Source: Dendrophyllia cribrosa
Taxonomy: Eukaryota > Cnidaria > Anthozoa > Scleractinia > Dendrophylliidae
Assembly (NCBI GenBank): GCA_024195265.1
Contig: JAJLRJ010000005.1
Location: 28,630,973-28,694,972, forward strand
Direction: 5' to 3'
DNA length: 64,000 bases
Below are positions 43,196 through 50,960 of this stretch, one piece after another; the stretch's first letter is position 1; every line of letters begins with the position of its first letter. The position numbers and the translations under genes were made by a program. The notes under the pieces were generated by a model. The model saw only the letters and a program-made list of their open reading frames with translations. It made no database searches and had not been told where the DNA came from.

Positions 43196-43870
43196 ATGGT
43201 TGTGCTTACAGTTACCACAACTTCGAACCCCTACACTCTGTACTTTGATCACGTGATCCAGAATGCACACTTCATCCGCCTCCTGTCTGCCTCGTTTTAC
43301 AATTCGTGGCATAACTTGGTAGAAAAAGTGAAAATAGCCGCTGTCGTATCTGGTGATAACCCAAAGACTACCACCATTGACATTGGCCCTGGGTTTGTTA
43401 CTCCTAATAGCCTTGCAGATATGATAAATGGTAAATTTAAAGAAAAGGGTATTGCTCTGCAGGCAAAACCATATGAACTTGGCGTTCTTTCTATTCTAAA
43501 CCCAGGGCAAAAATACATAATATGGGTTTCCCCAAATCTCGCAAGATTGTTTCATATAGACATAAAAACCTATCCTAATTTTACCATAAAAGGTTTCAAA
43601 CTTCCAGGCACATACTTTGTCTACTGCGATCTTCTTGACAAAGAACAGAACCTTCTCAATGGCAAACCTTCAAGCTTATTGGCTCGTTTTGATGTAACCG
43701 GAAAACCTTTTGAGAAGATAAATTACCAAGGGGCCCAACATGGCATCTGGCATATTGTCGATGGCCTTGGTAAACATGTAAATGACATCACACTGTCGAT
43801 CAGAGATGAAAAGGGCAACCTCGTTGACTTCAAAGGCATGCCCTGGGAATTTGAAATTGAAATAAAATAA
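43196..43870 (+). CDS. Polinton candidate minor capsid (penton-like) protein, paralogue 1
   Basis: 224 aa from ATG 43196 (an upstream in-frame extension lies in the promoter). β-rich: MVVLTVTTTSNPYTLYFDHV, HFIRLLSASFYNSWHNLVEK, FKLPGTYFVYCDLLDKEQNL then NGKPSSLLARFDVTGKPFEK, closing DITLSIRDEKGNLVDFKGMP-WEFEIEIK. The last pattern (I-x-L-x-I-R-D-x-x-G-x-x-x-D-F-x-G) recurs in predicted Polinton virion proteins and suits the last strands of a jelly roll. The next gene is a clear tandem paralogue. Function inferred from context and fold style only. Confidence 0.7.
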   Translation: MVVLTVTTTSNPYTLYFDHVIQNAHFIRLLSASFYNSWHNLVEKVKIAAVVSGDNPKTTTIDIGPGFVTPNSLADMINGKFKEKGIALQAKPYELGVLSILNPGQKYIIWVSPNLARLFHIDIKTYPNFTIKGFKLPGTYFVYCDLLDKEQNLLNGKPSSLLARFDVTGKPFEKINYQGAQHGIWHIVDGLGKHVNDITLSIRDEKGNLVDFKGMPWEFEIEIK

Positions 43871-43893
43871 ACTTATATATACTCGCATCTGTC

Positions 43894-44556
43894 ATGGTTG
43901 TGTTGACATTTGTCACGCCTTCGAACCCTCACACTGTGTACTTTGATCACCCACTGCCGAAACCGAGTTATATCCGGCTCCTGTCTGCCTCTCTCACCAA
44001 CTCGTGGTACAACTTGAAAGAAAGAGCAAAGATCTCAGCACCTCGCGGTGGTGGAGGGGTTACTGAAGTATTCGTAATGCCGGGGTTTTACACAGTGGAT
44101 AACATTGTGAAAGATTTCCTTGAGATAAAAACGAATAGACCAGTTATTGATCTAATAGTTGAGACAATCACAGCAGAAGGAATAATGCTAATTAAAAGTC
44201 CCAATAATGTAACGTTTAGCAGAAATCTGATAGATTTTCTTGGTATAAGTGGTACACCGTTTTGGAGTGCAGTTGTAAAAGGGTTTACATCTCCAAGCAC
44301 TTACTTTGTCCACTGCGACCTGGTTGACAAAGAACAGAACTTGCTCAATGGCAAACCTTCGAGTGTGTTGGCGCGCTTCGACATTCGTGGGAAATCATTT
44401 GAAAAGGTTCATTACCAACCAACACCACAGCATGTCTTGCGTGACGTCTCGTCTGGCGAATTTGTTAACTCTATCACACTGTCTGTGCGGGATAAAGATG
44501 GCAACCTCTTTGACTTCAATGGTAGGCCTTTGGAATTTGAAATCGAGATAAATTAA
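43894..44556 (+). CDS. Polinton candidate minor capsid (penton-like) protein, paralogue 2
   Basis: 220 aa, beginning 23 bp after the previous stop. It shares the opening MVVLT-x-x-T-x-SNPxTxYFDH, the RLLSAS-x-x-NSW block, STYFVHCDLVDKEQNLLNGK, SSVLARFDIRGKSFEKVHYQ and the ending ITLSVRDKDGNLFDFNGRPL-EFEIEIN with paralogue 1, while the middle (residues 50-130) has diverged. This indicates tandem duplication with different surface regions. The ATG is preceded by AACTTATATATACTCGC, the same box as its neighbour. Confidence 0.7.
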   Translation: MVVLTFVTPSNPHTVYFDHPLPKPSYIRLLSASLTNSWYNLKERAKISAPRGGGGVTEVFVMPGFYTVDNIVKDFLEIKTNRPVIDLIVETITAEGIMLIKSPNNVTFSRNLIDFLGISGTPFWSAVVKGFTSPSTYFVHCDLVDKEQNLLNGKPSSVLARFDIRGKSFEKVHYQPTPQHVLRDVSSGEFVNSITLSVRDKDGNLFDFNGRPLEFEIEIN

Positions 44557-44579
44557 AAATCATATATATACCCCACACA
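44555..44579 (+). promoter_or_regulatory. Representative TATATAC promoter box
   Basis: AAAAATCATATATATACCCC ends 5 bp before ATG 44580. Related boxes precede genes starting at 35386, 35842, 36091, 36443, 36949, 37653, 37915, 38532, 39807, 39851, 43125, 43196 and 43894. Confidence 0.7.
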
Positions 44580-45263
44580 ATGAGTTCTGCCAATGTGCTT
44601 CCATCGGCCCCCGAGTACAGCGAGACACAACAGCTCTACCCTATGCATGAGATCGCTCAAATCAATGCAGAAGACTTCCGGCTCAAAAAGATCTCTGACT
44701 TGCTGAAGGAGTTGTCTGACGAAGCCGAGCATTACCGTCAGGTCGCAAAGAAATACAAACGAACCCAAACCTTAGTTCATTACTCTGCGGTTGGCCTTGG
44801 GTCGCTTTCTGTTGGGCTGTCATCAGGGGCCCTTGCCACTGTATTGACTGGGTTCGGAATTGTTGCAAGTCCAGTCCTTGCGGGCGTTGCCACGCTTTGT
44901 GGGCTGTCCTCTGTTGGTTTTACAGCTGCTAACAAGCGATTAGAGCGAAAAGTGACCAAACACGAGAATATCTACACACTGGCCCTGGCTAAACGCAACT
45001 CTGTCTATGAACTGGTCTCAAAGGCACTGGAAGACAAGAGGATCAGTGATGCAGAATTCACCATAATTACTCGTGAGGTGGAAAAATATCACGAACTCAA
45101 AGCTGCAATCAGGGATGGTGTTAAGGCTAAAAAAAACGTTGGCACTCAAACACAAGCGCCAGACCTCGAGAAACTCAAAAAGGAACTTCGCAAGGAAGTC
45201 AAAGAAGAAATTCAAAAAAAGATACTTCTCGCCGCATCCTCCAAATCCGATTTGAGAGATTAA
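44580..45263 (+). CDS. Polinton conserved membrane/coiled-coil protein
   Basis: 227 aa. An N-terminal soluble helix region (FRLKKISDLLKELSDEAEHY), a Gly/Ala-rich hydrophobic hairpin of two membrane segments (SAVGLGSLSVGLSSGALATV and GIVASPVLAGVATLCGLSSV), then a long helical tail (KHENIYTLALAKRNSVYELV, EVEKYHELKAAIRDG) with a very basic end (KKELRKEVKEEIQKKILL). The layout resembles SLATT-like two-helix membrane proteins, but I would not assign that family. Very similar proteins are remembered as abundant predictions in corals and Hydra. Probably a virion membrane component. Intact. Confidence 0.75.
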   Translation: MSSANVLPSAPEYSETQQLYPMHEIAQINAEDFRLKKISDLLKELSDEAEHYRQVAKKYKRTQTLVHYSAVGLGSLSVGLSSGALATVLTGFGIVASPVLAGVATLCGLSSVGFTAANKRLERKVTKHENIYTLALAKRNSVYELVSKALEDKRISDAEFTIITREVEKYHELKAAIRDGVKAKKNVGTQTQAPDLEKLKKELRKEVKEEIQKKILLAASSKSDLRD

Positions 45264-45299
45264 ACTCTAGCTTTAATCTACAAATCTTGAGTGAAAAAT

Positions 45300-45470
45300 C
45301 CCGCCCATAAATTTCGAAGCGCCCCCAAAAAACTTTTTCAAAAAATAAATTCCGAAGCTCCCCACAAAAACTTTTTCAAAAAATAAATTCCGAAGCGCCC
45401 CAGAAAAACTTTTTTCAACAAAGTTGGGGCGCTTCGGTATTTGTGGGGCGCTTCGGTATGCCCGAGAAGC
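45300..45470. promoter_or_regulatory. Iterated repeats with inverted GAAGCGCCCC / GGGGCGCTTC words
   Basis: Three direct copies of TTCxAAAAAATAAATTCCGA-AGCxCCCCA are followed by two inverted copies of GGGGCGCTTCGGTAT (about 45427 and 45444). Direct plus inverted iterons in the largest intergenic gap of the element suggest a transcription terminator, a regulatory site or a replication-related signal; the sequence does not decide which. Confidence 0.55.
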
Positions 45471-45472
45471 TT

Positions 45473-45569
45473 CGAAAAGTTGTAATTTTCTAAATACGGC
45501 CTTTACACAACAATACCGGAAGTCACGGGAAACCCCCCAATTGAAAAATTGTAATCTCTAAATATAGAC
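45473..45569 (+). promoter_or_regulatory. Duplicated upstream box of the VLTF3-like gene
   Basis: CGAAAAGTTGTAATTTTCTAAATACGGCC (45473-45501) and TGAAAAATTGTAATCTCTAAATATAGAC (45542-45569) are two copies of one box, the second ending right at the ATG. It differs from the TATATAC box of the structural genes, suggesting a different expression class. Confidence 0.55.
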
Positions 45570-46253
45570 ATGACTGAGTTTGGCGTACGACTCAAGAAAC
45601 TTGACAAAGAGCACAAATTTGCCAGCCTCCGCTCGCTATACGGCAGCGATTACACAAAAGAAATACACCGCTTGTGCCTGCCGGAAAAACTTTATCAGTT
45701 ATGCGAAGATGTGGGGTTGGCAGAGATTGGGCAGCAATATCTACAAAAACATTACAATGACATGGAGATTGAACGCCGACGCCGTGAACGCCGTGACCGA
45801 AGACTCCTGTCTTGTTATGATGACTGTGGTTGCTCCTTTTTGCAATCAATCAATTCTTGTGAACTTTATTGTAAAAGATGCGGCCGTGTGGAAGTGCTCG
45901 ATGATGCCCCGGCATGTACGCAGCAAAACAATTTCCACAAACCAAGCCATCGGTCGGGACGAAGTTACGTGTTTGGTTATGCTTTGGACCGGCTTATAAA
46001 AAAGCTCAAATATCTGCCTGTACAGTTGACTCTCGATCAAATCCATGAAACGAAACGTGTCTTCAAAGAAATAGAAGCTCGGCTTCCGAGAATATCTTAT
46101 ACGTTTGTGATCTACAAAATCCTGAACATTATAACACCGCTTGAAGCCCCGCAACGAGTGATTATAAATTACCTGAGACAACAATTGATGTCTGATGCGA
46201 TGATAATCAAAAACGAATTTTTATGGAATAATGCATTCAGAACTCTGGAGTAA
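45570..46253 (+). CDS. Polinton probable poxvirus-VLTF3-like late transcription factor
   Basis: 227 aa. After a helical start and a very basic stretch (IERRRRERRDRRL) comes a Cys-rich zinc-ribbon-like part (SCYDDCGCSFL … SCELYCKRCGRVEVLDD), then a charged FGYALDRLIKKLKYL helix, TLDQIHETKRVFKEIEARLP, and RISYTFVIYKILNIITP, followed by a final helix ending ILLWNN-type residues (EFLWNNAFRTLE). Zinc ribbon, then a helix, then an 'R-x-x-Y-x-F-x-x-x-K-I-L' block is the order of VLTF3-like proteins of large DNA viruses, which switch on late genes. The call is by motif order. It overlaps the convergent exonuclease gene by 17 bp. Confidence 0.6.
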   Translation: MTEFGVRLKKLDKEHKFASLRSLYGSDYTKEIHRLCLPEKLYQLCEDVGLAEIGQQYLQKHYNDMEIERRRRERRDRRLLSCYDDCGCSFLQSINSCELYCKRCGRVEVLDDAPACTQQNNFHKPSHRSGRSYVFGYALDRLIKKLKYLPVQLTLDQIHETKRVFKEIEARLPRISYTFVIYKILNIITPLEAPQRVIINYLRQQLMSDAMIIKNEFLWNNAFRTLE

Positions 46254-47346
46254 GCATTGCCGCTTGCTTCATTAAAAAGGCTTCCAAAAAGGCCTTGTCG
46301 TCGCCTGTGTTTGGAGTTGTGGCAGAGTCATCGGTGTAAGTATAATTTCTGATTCTTCCTTTCAGTTTTGATAAATTCTCATGAAAACATTCGATATGTC
46401 TTTGAATGTCCCTCAAGAAATCTGGTTTTTTAAACTCCCAAATTTCAGTGAGATCGAGCAATTTCCAAGCGAACATTGCGACAGGTTTTGGTCCTTCTCT
46501 ACGCGGGTTAGAGAACGCTTCTTTCATCGCGTTTAAACGTAGAAATTCAGCATTTTCGTCACGTTCTGTGAACGTCATTCTTATTTTACCATATGAAACC
46601 CAAATCTCTTTAGTGGCAATTAAACCCATGACATGTTCAAACAAAGCAATTTTTTGTGTCGCACCAAGATCAATAAGTCCGACTTGATTGTTCTTGATGT
46701 TTTGTTTACTGAATAGATAACAGACTCCCCAGGCAAGAGTTGATTTGTTTTTTGTCTTGTATGTTTTTCCGGCGTTGAGAAAAGAATTGTGAGCTAAACT
46801 TGGTTCAAGCTGATTTAAAGAACACATTCTGAAATAGCCGTCAACAAAGAAGCCTTTGGAGACCATGTCACCACTCAAAGCAAGCCCTGTTTGTATCTGA
46901 TCGCGATAATAGCTAGGAATTCTGTTCATCGCTATTTTTCACTTGAACGGACACTTGAATTCTAACAAATTTAATGTGTTATCTTTATTCATGAAGTAAC
47001 CGTCTGGGCTACAAGTGACCTTTCGATAAAGCGGATGCTCGCTTGACAGATTAAGAGAAATGCTGTGACCAAAAACGGAAACAGAATGTTTTTGTTCAAA
47101 ATACTTGCGTATAATCGGCTCAAACAGTTTGCCCCAGGTACAAGTCGCATTGTTATGCATAGCCGGTGGTTAAATTTTCTTTAAGAGTAAGCTTCTTCGC
47201 GTTTCGAACGGCGAAGTAGCTGTTAAAGCAGAAACTTCAGAGGCCCCAATTGTATTTTGTCTGGCTGAGAGCCAGTCGGCGCTCTTTTGTTTCAGACCAG
47301 TGTTCCTCGATTTGAGAAAGTTCATGAAAGCTTGTGTTGTCGCCAT
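46237..47346 (-). pseudogene. Polinton YqaJ/λ-exonuclease-type nuclease with two in-frame stops
   Basis: One continuous frame from ATG 47346 (alternative ATG 47349) to 46237, about 369 codons. N-terminal KSADWLSARQNTIGASEVSA is the YqaJ 'W-x-x-x-R-x-x-x-I-G-A-S' start. Then TWGKLFEPIIRKYFEQ gives the conserved Glu, CSPDGYFMNK the catalytic Asp and LLEFKCP the E-x-K pair, followed by RIPSYYRDQIQTGLALSGDM. TAA at 47170-47172 falls between the first two blocks, and TGA at 46939-46941 falls 5 codons after E-x-K. Both are in frame, so these are substitutions, not shifts. The family recombines or processes viral DNA ends. As read the gene is inactive unless the stops are read through. Confidence 0.85.
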
Positions 47347-47852
47347 CATTGGTATACGAAGGGTGAATGTTTTTTCAATTGGTGATAACCGCTCAACTCG
47401 GTTTGAAAAGCTGTGAGTGATGACTTGCCTTCGATGAAATCAGAAACAAAGCTCAAATCTCGGATCCTGGGTAAGGGGTTTAGAGCCTCCAGGCTTTTGT
47501 TTTTAAATGGTTCTTGTTCTTGCTCGTCAAGCCAGGCATTAAGATCATGCGGGCTAATGTTTGCAAAAACATCTCGAACAACCTCTCGCTGTATAAAAAC
47601 TCGAGGGTTGTTTTTCACAGGAGGGCAACCATCTCTTAAGTGTCTGTAAACCGTTTGTCGACAAAATCTTCGATTACAGCCGGGACAAATCACTTTCGGC
47701 CGTGATTCTGTTCGCAGATTCTTACAGGCGTATTTTTGATGCCCAGCAAGAGAATAACCTTGAGCGAAGGTTAAACCACAATATCTGCAAGAGCTGTATT
47801 CGAAAAGGCCTTGGGCCGCCATGTTCATATCGATCTGCTGTGCAATTGCCAT
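47346..47852 (-). CDS. Polinton C2H2 zinc-finger protein starting in the terminal repeat
   Basis: 168 aa from ATG 47852, which is the ATG of the terminal-repeat unit (MAIAQQ…); a later ATG at 47822 (MAAQGLFEYS) is possible. Two Cys/His clusters are seen: CRYCGLTFAQGYSLAGHQKYAC and CPGCNRRFCRQTVYRHLRDGC. The remainder is helical and charged (HDLNAWLDEQEQEPFKNKSL). Its TGA overlaps the ATG of the exonuclease gene (AATGATGG), so the two may be co-expressed. A DNA-binding regulator or nuclease partner is likely. Confidence 0.7.
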   Translation of the reverse strand: MAIAQQIDMNMAAQGLFEYSSCRYCGLTFAQGYSLAGHQKYACKNLRTESRPKVICPGCNRRFCRQTVYRHLRDGCPPVKNNPRVFIQREVVRDVFANISPHDLNAWLDEQEQEPFKNKSLEALNPLPRIRDLSFVSDFIEGKSSLTAFQTELSGYHQLKKHSPFVYQ

Positions 47853-48030
47853 GTGGGTTGGTATGCACAGGGGTGGGGTTTATTCAATTGGCTATACCTC
47901 CCTGGGGTGGTGGTCTCGTACCGGGCCTCTGTGCCATTGCCATGTGGGTTGGTATGCACAGGGGTGGGGTTTATTCAATTGGCTATACCTCCCTGGGGTA
48001 GTGGTCTCGTACCGGACCAGCATTCACAGT
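47849..48030 (-). repeat. 91-bp tandem duplication in the right terminal repeat
   Basis: Two near-identical 91-bp units start with CCATGTGGGTTGGTATGCAC at 47849 and 47940. The left terminus has one unit and a diverged remnant. Each unit carries, on the inward strand, the start ATGGCAATxGCACAG used by the terminal genes. Confidence 0.85.
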
Positions 48031-48649
48031 GAGTAGTTAGGAGCGTTGGGGCGTTCGGGACCACCAAAAATAAGGCCCCAAATGCCCGAGTTAAGTGGCA
48101 GTCCGGCTAAAAGCGGTCCACTCGATTTCGCGACCAAAAATAGTTTCCCTTTATTTTTTGCTGGTGAAAAGGCTTTGGTACACATGTATGAAATACACAA
48201 TTCTTTTTTTCAAATTCTTTATTTTCGCCCTGCTACAAGCAAAAAACGAATTGAGGCCGTCTCGGCCTTTTCGACGGTGATCGGAAGACTAAAATTGATG
48301 GTTTTTGAGAGGCGCTCTACGCAGAAACAAATGCAGTTGAAGACATTTTGTGTAGGTCATGTTTCTAAGCTAAACTAGAGTAGTTTACAGACAAAGTGTA
48401 AAAAATTTCAATAAAATGTTAAGCAAGCTGAAGCAACTTAAAGACAACCCACTCTGAAGCCTATATTCAGACACTGAAAATGGGGCAAGAACGAGGGAAA
48501 ATTTCTCAAACGTTGCGGCCTAAACTTGGTTTTAAAACCACGTCACAATAAAGTTCTTACCTTATTTTATCGAGTTATAAGCTCAAACGTGTGGGTATCC
48601 TCCGGGATCGCAAGCGAGAAGAGATTATAATCAGCCATTGACAGTTTGT

Positions 48650-48886
48650 TTACATATTATCGGTCGTGCCAAAGGTCATTTGCATTACTCTTCGGCTCTT
48701 CCAAAATGTTTCTATTGAGGCTTGAATTCGATTGTAGTTCTCCAAGATAAATGTCGACAGCTTCTTTAATACTTCTGCGTCAGAATTAGATCGAGAACAG
48801 ATGTAAAAGTTACAATAAGTTGAATAATCTTCATGGCGGCGACACGTTCCGGGCTCGACAAAGCAAACAACGAGGGCTTTTAGCAT
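48650..48886 (-). pseudogene. Open frame in left arm of the palindromic element
   Basis: Begins MLKALVVCFVEPGTCRRHED with several cysteines. It stops early compared with the mirror copy because one base is missing (AATATG here, AATTATG there). I do not recognise a domain. It is kept only because the same frame is open in both arms. Confidence 0.3.
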
Positions 48887-49695
48887 GTTTCGGAGAAATC
48901 TTCATTAAAATCAGTACTTGATCCAAATTCTCTGCTCCACTAACGAGTATTAAAGGTTTTTTACGTCCCTACAATAAAAAGAAAGTCAAAGTTTATTCTG
49001 ATCCACGATTTTATACTGTTGAAATTCACCCGTGGCGGAATCTTAACTTGACCGTGGCATGCAAATATCGTATAATTTGAAAAAAATTAACGACAACCAG
49101 AAGTTTCACTGCGATACGTGAACTACTCACCGGTGAGAGGTTGAAATATATGAATAACTTGAGTTTAAGATTCGTTTTTAAGGGCTACTCGCCAAGCGAC
49201 AGCAAAAAGTTTTTTCGCTTGAAAATGTGTAGATCCGTTACAAGGTCTTCGAGCACTTGGCTTGTGTCATAACTTGTCACACAATGTTATCAAGGTCGCG
49301 TGACAAAGGTAGTTGCCTCTTGAATGCGCGATGTAACGGATACGCACATTTTGAAGCTAAGAAAACTTTCTGCGGTCGCTTGGCGAGAAGCCCTTAAAAA
49401 CGAATCTGAAACTCAAGTTATTCGTATATTTCAACCTCTCACCGGTGAGTAGTTCATGTATCGCAGTGAAATTTCTGGTTGTCGTTCATTTTTTTTTTCA
49501 AATTATATCTACAGTATTTACATGCCATGGTCAAGTTTAGTTTCTACCACGGGTGAATTTCAACAGTATAAAATCGTGGATAAGAATAAACTGTGACTTT
49601 CTTTTTATTGTAGGGACGTGGAAAACCTTTAATACTCGTTACTGAAGCAGAGAATTTGGATCAAGTACTGATTTTAATGAAGATTTCTCCGAAAC

Positions 49696-50016
49696 ATGCT
49701 AAAAGCCCTCGTTGTTTGCTTTGTCGAGCCCGGAACGTGTCGCCGCCATGAAGATTATTCAACTTATTGTAACTTTTACATCTGTTCTCGATCTAATTCT
49801 GACGCAGAAGTATTAAAGAAGCTGTCGACATTTATCTTGGAGAACTACAATCGAATTCAAGCCTCAATAGAAACATTTTGGAAGAGCCGAAGAGTAATGC
49901 AAATGACCTTTGGCACGACCGATAATTATGTAAACACACTGTCAATGGCTGATTATAATCTCTTCTCGCTTGCGATCCCGGAGGATACCCACACGTTTGA
50001 GCTTATAACTCGATAA
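49696..50016 (+). CDS. Open frame in right arm of the palindromic element
   Basis: 106 aa, same start as the left copy, continuing through LSTFILENYNRIQASIETFW to a Leu/Phe-rich end (MADYNLFSLAIPEDTHTFEL). No known family recognised. It may be a leftover from an autonomous ancestor or a chance frame preserved by arm duplication. Confidence 0.3.
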   Translation: MLKALVVCFVEPGTCRRHEDYSTYCNFYICSRSNSDAEVLKKLSTFILENYNRIQASIETFWKSRRVMQMTFGTTDNYVNTLSMADYNLFSLAIPEDTHTFELITR

Positions 50017-50592
50017 AATAAGGTAAGAACTTTATTGTGACGTGGTTTTAAAACCAAGTTTAGGCCGCAACGTTTGAGAAATTTTTCCTCGTTCTTGCCC
50101 CATTTTCAGTGTCAGAATATAGGTTTCAGAGTGGGTTGTCTTTAAGTTGCCTCAGCTTGCTTAACATTTTATTGAAATTTTTTACACTTTGTCTGTAAAC
50201 TACTCTAGTTTAGCTTAGAAACATGACCTAAACAAAATGTCTTCAACTGCATTTGTTTCTGCGTAGAGCGCCTCTCAAAAACCATCAATTTTAGTCTTCC
50301 GATCACCGTCGAAAAGGCCGAGACGGCCTGAATTCGTTTTTTGCTCGTAGCAGTGCGAAAATAAAGAATTTGAAAAAAAGAATTGTGTATTTCATACATG
50401 TGTACCAAAGCCTTTTCACCAGCAAATAATAAAGGGAAACTATTTTTGGTCGCGAAATCGAGTGGACCGCTTTTAGCGGGACTGCCACTTAAGCCCTCAC
50501 ACGAGGAATGACAATGACTCGTGTGAGGGCTTAACTCGGGCATTTGGGGCATTATTTTTGGTGGTCCCGAACCCCCAACGCTCCTAACTACT

Positions 50593-50960
50593 ATGGTACG
50601 TCCAAAGCTGTTTCCTTTGCGGTCCGCACAATGAAACGATGACGTCATATGACGTGGAATTGCGTAATTAGGTCTGCATAGCCGCCATTTTGGATCCACC
50701 ATTTTCTTAAAAACCGTCCTTTGCGATCCACAAAATGTGACAATTGCGTCATATGACGTGGTAAACAAAATTTCATTAAACTGTCCAAATTTACTCAGAA
50801 TTAATGAAAACCAACAAAGAAACGCTAAATGGCACAACAATGTAAAACTTATCACGAGAAACTTTATTTATTTTTTTCATTTAAAGGAAAAAAATGCAAA
50901 TTTCAAACATGGCTGTCAACATCGTGTTGCCATGGAAAAATCAAATCACGTGATCAATTA
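50593..50960 (-). mobile_element. MITE family A, right part of the copy split by the Polinton
   Basis: Starts with the second ATGGT and continues the family sequence (GCGGTCCGCACAATG, ATGACGTCATATGACGTG, CATGGCTGTCAACATCGTGT, CACGTGATCA). It contains an extra TGACGTCATATGACGT-like repeat near 50740. Confidence 0.88.

Larger units (their letters stand above)
48091..50492. mobile_element. Palindromic TTAA-flanked element (2,394 bp), piggyBac- or Kolobok-like non-autonomous
   Basis: GTGGCAGTCC at 48095 and GGGACTGCCAC ending at 50488 are the tips, with TTAA at 48091-48094 and 50489-50492; the uninterrupted site (…GAGTTAAGCCC…) is seen at 30490-30502. The arms 48095-49240 and 49331-50488 are complementary at well over 90% and surround about 90 bp of unmatched centre. 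No transposase is recognised. TTAA duplication is typical of piggyBac and Kolobok elements. Confidence 0.88.
30413..50592. mobile_element. Polinton/Maverick virus-like DNA transposon, 20,180 bp including a 2.4-kb insertion
   Basis: Bounded by terminal inverted repeats with AG…CT tips and a 5-bp duplication. It encodes the Polinton hallmark set: family B polymerase, RVE integrase, A32-like packaging ATPase and jelly-roll capsid candidates. About 17 genes are recognisable and cover nearly all of the interior. No maturation cysteine protease was recognised. Most frames are open, so the insertion is fairly recent. Single-base frameshifts in four genes, two stops in the exonuclease and a palindromic transposon in the right terminus mean this copy is probably not functional as read. 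Confidence 0.95.
47908..50592 (-). repeat. Polinton right terminal inverted repeat, interrupted by a 2.4-kb insertion
   Basis: Outer hairpin 48032-48094 plus 50493-50592 (about 163 bp after removing the insertion and one TTAA) matches the left terminal hairpin. It is followed inward by CACTGTGAATGCTGG (reverse) and the 91-bp units. Confidence 0.88.

Noticed and set aside
48046..48378. Frames across the Polinton tip and the palindromic element (also 50205-50855)
   Set aside because: They cross element boundaries and have no domain.
30413..50592. The region as a free virus contig or an integrated giant-virus segment
   Set aside because: Terminal repeats, a short target duplication, an integrase and about 18 kb of element length fit a Polinton. 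Host exons on both sides place it in a chromosome.
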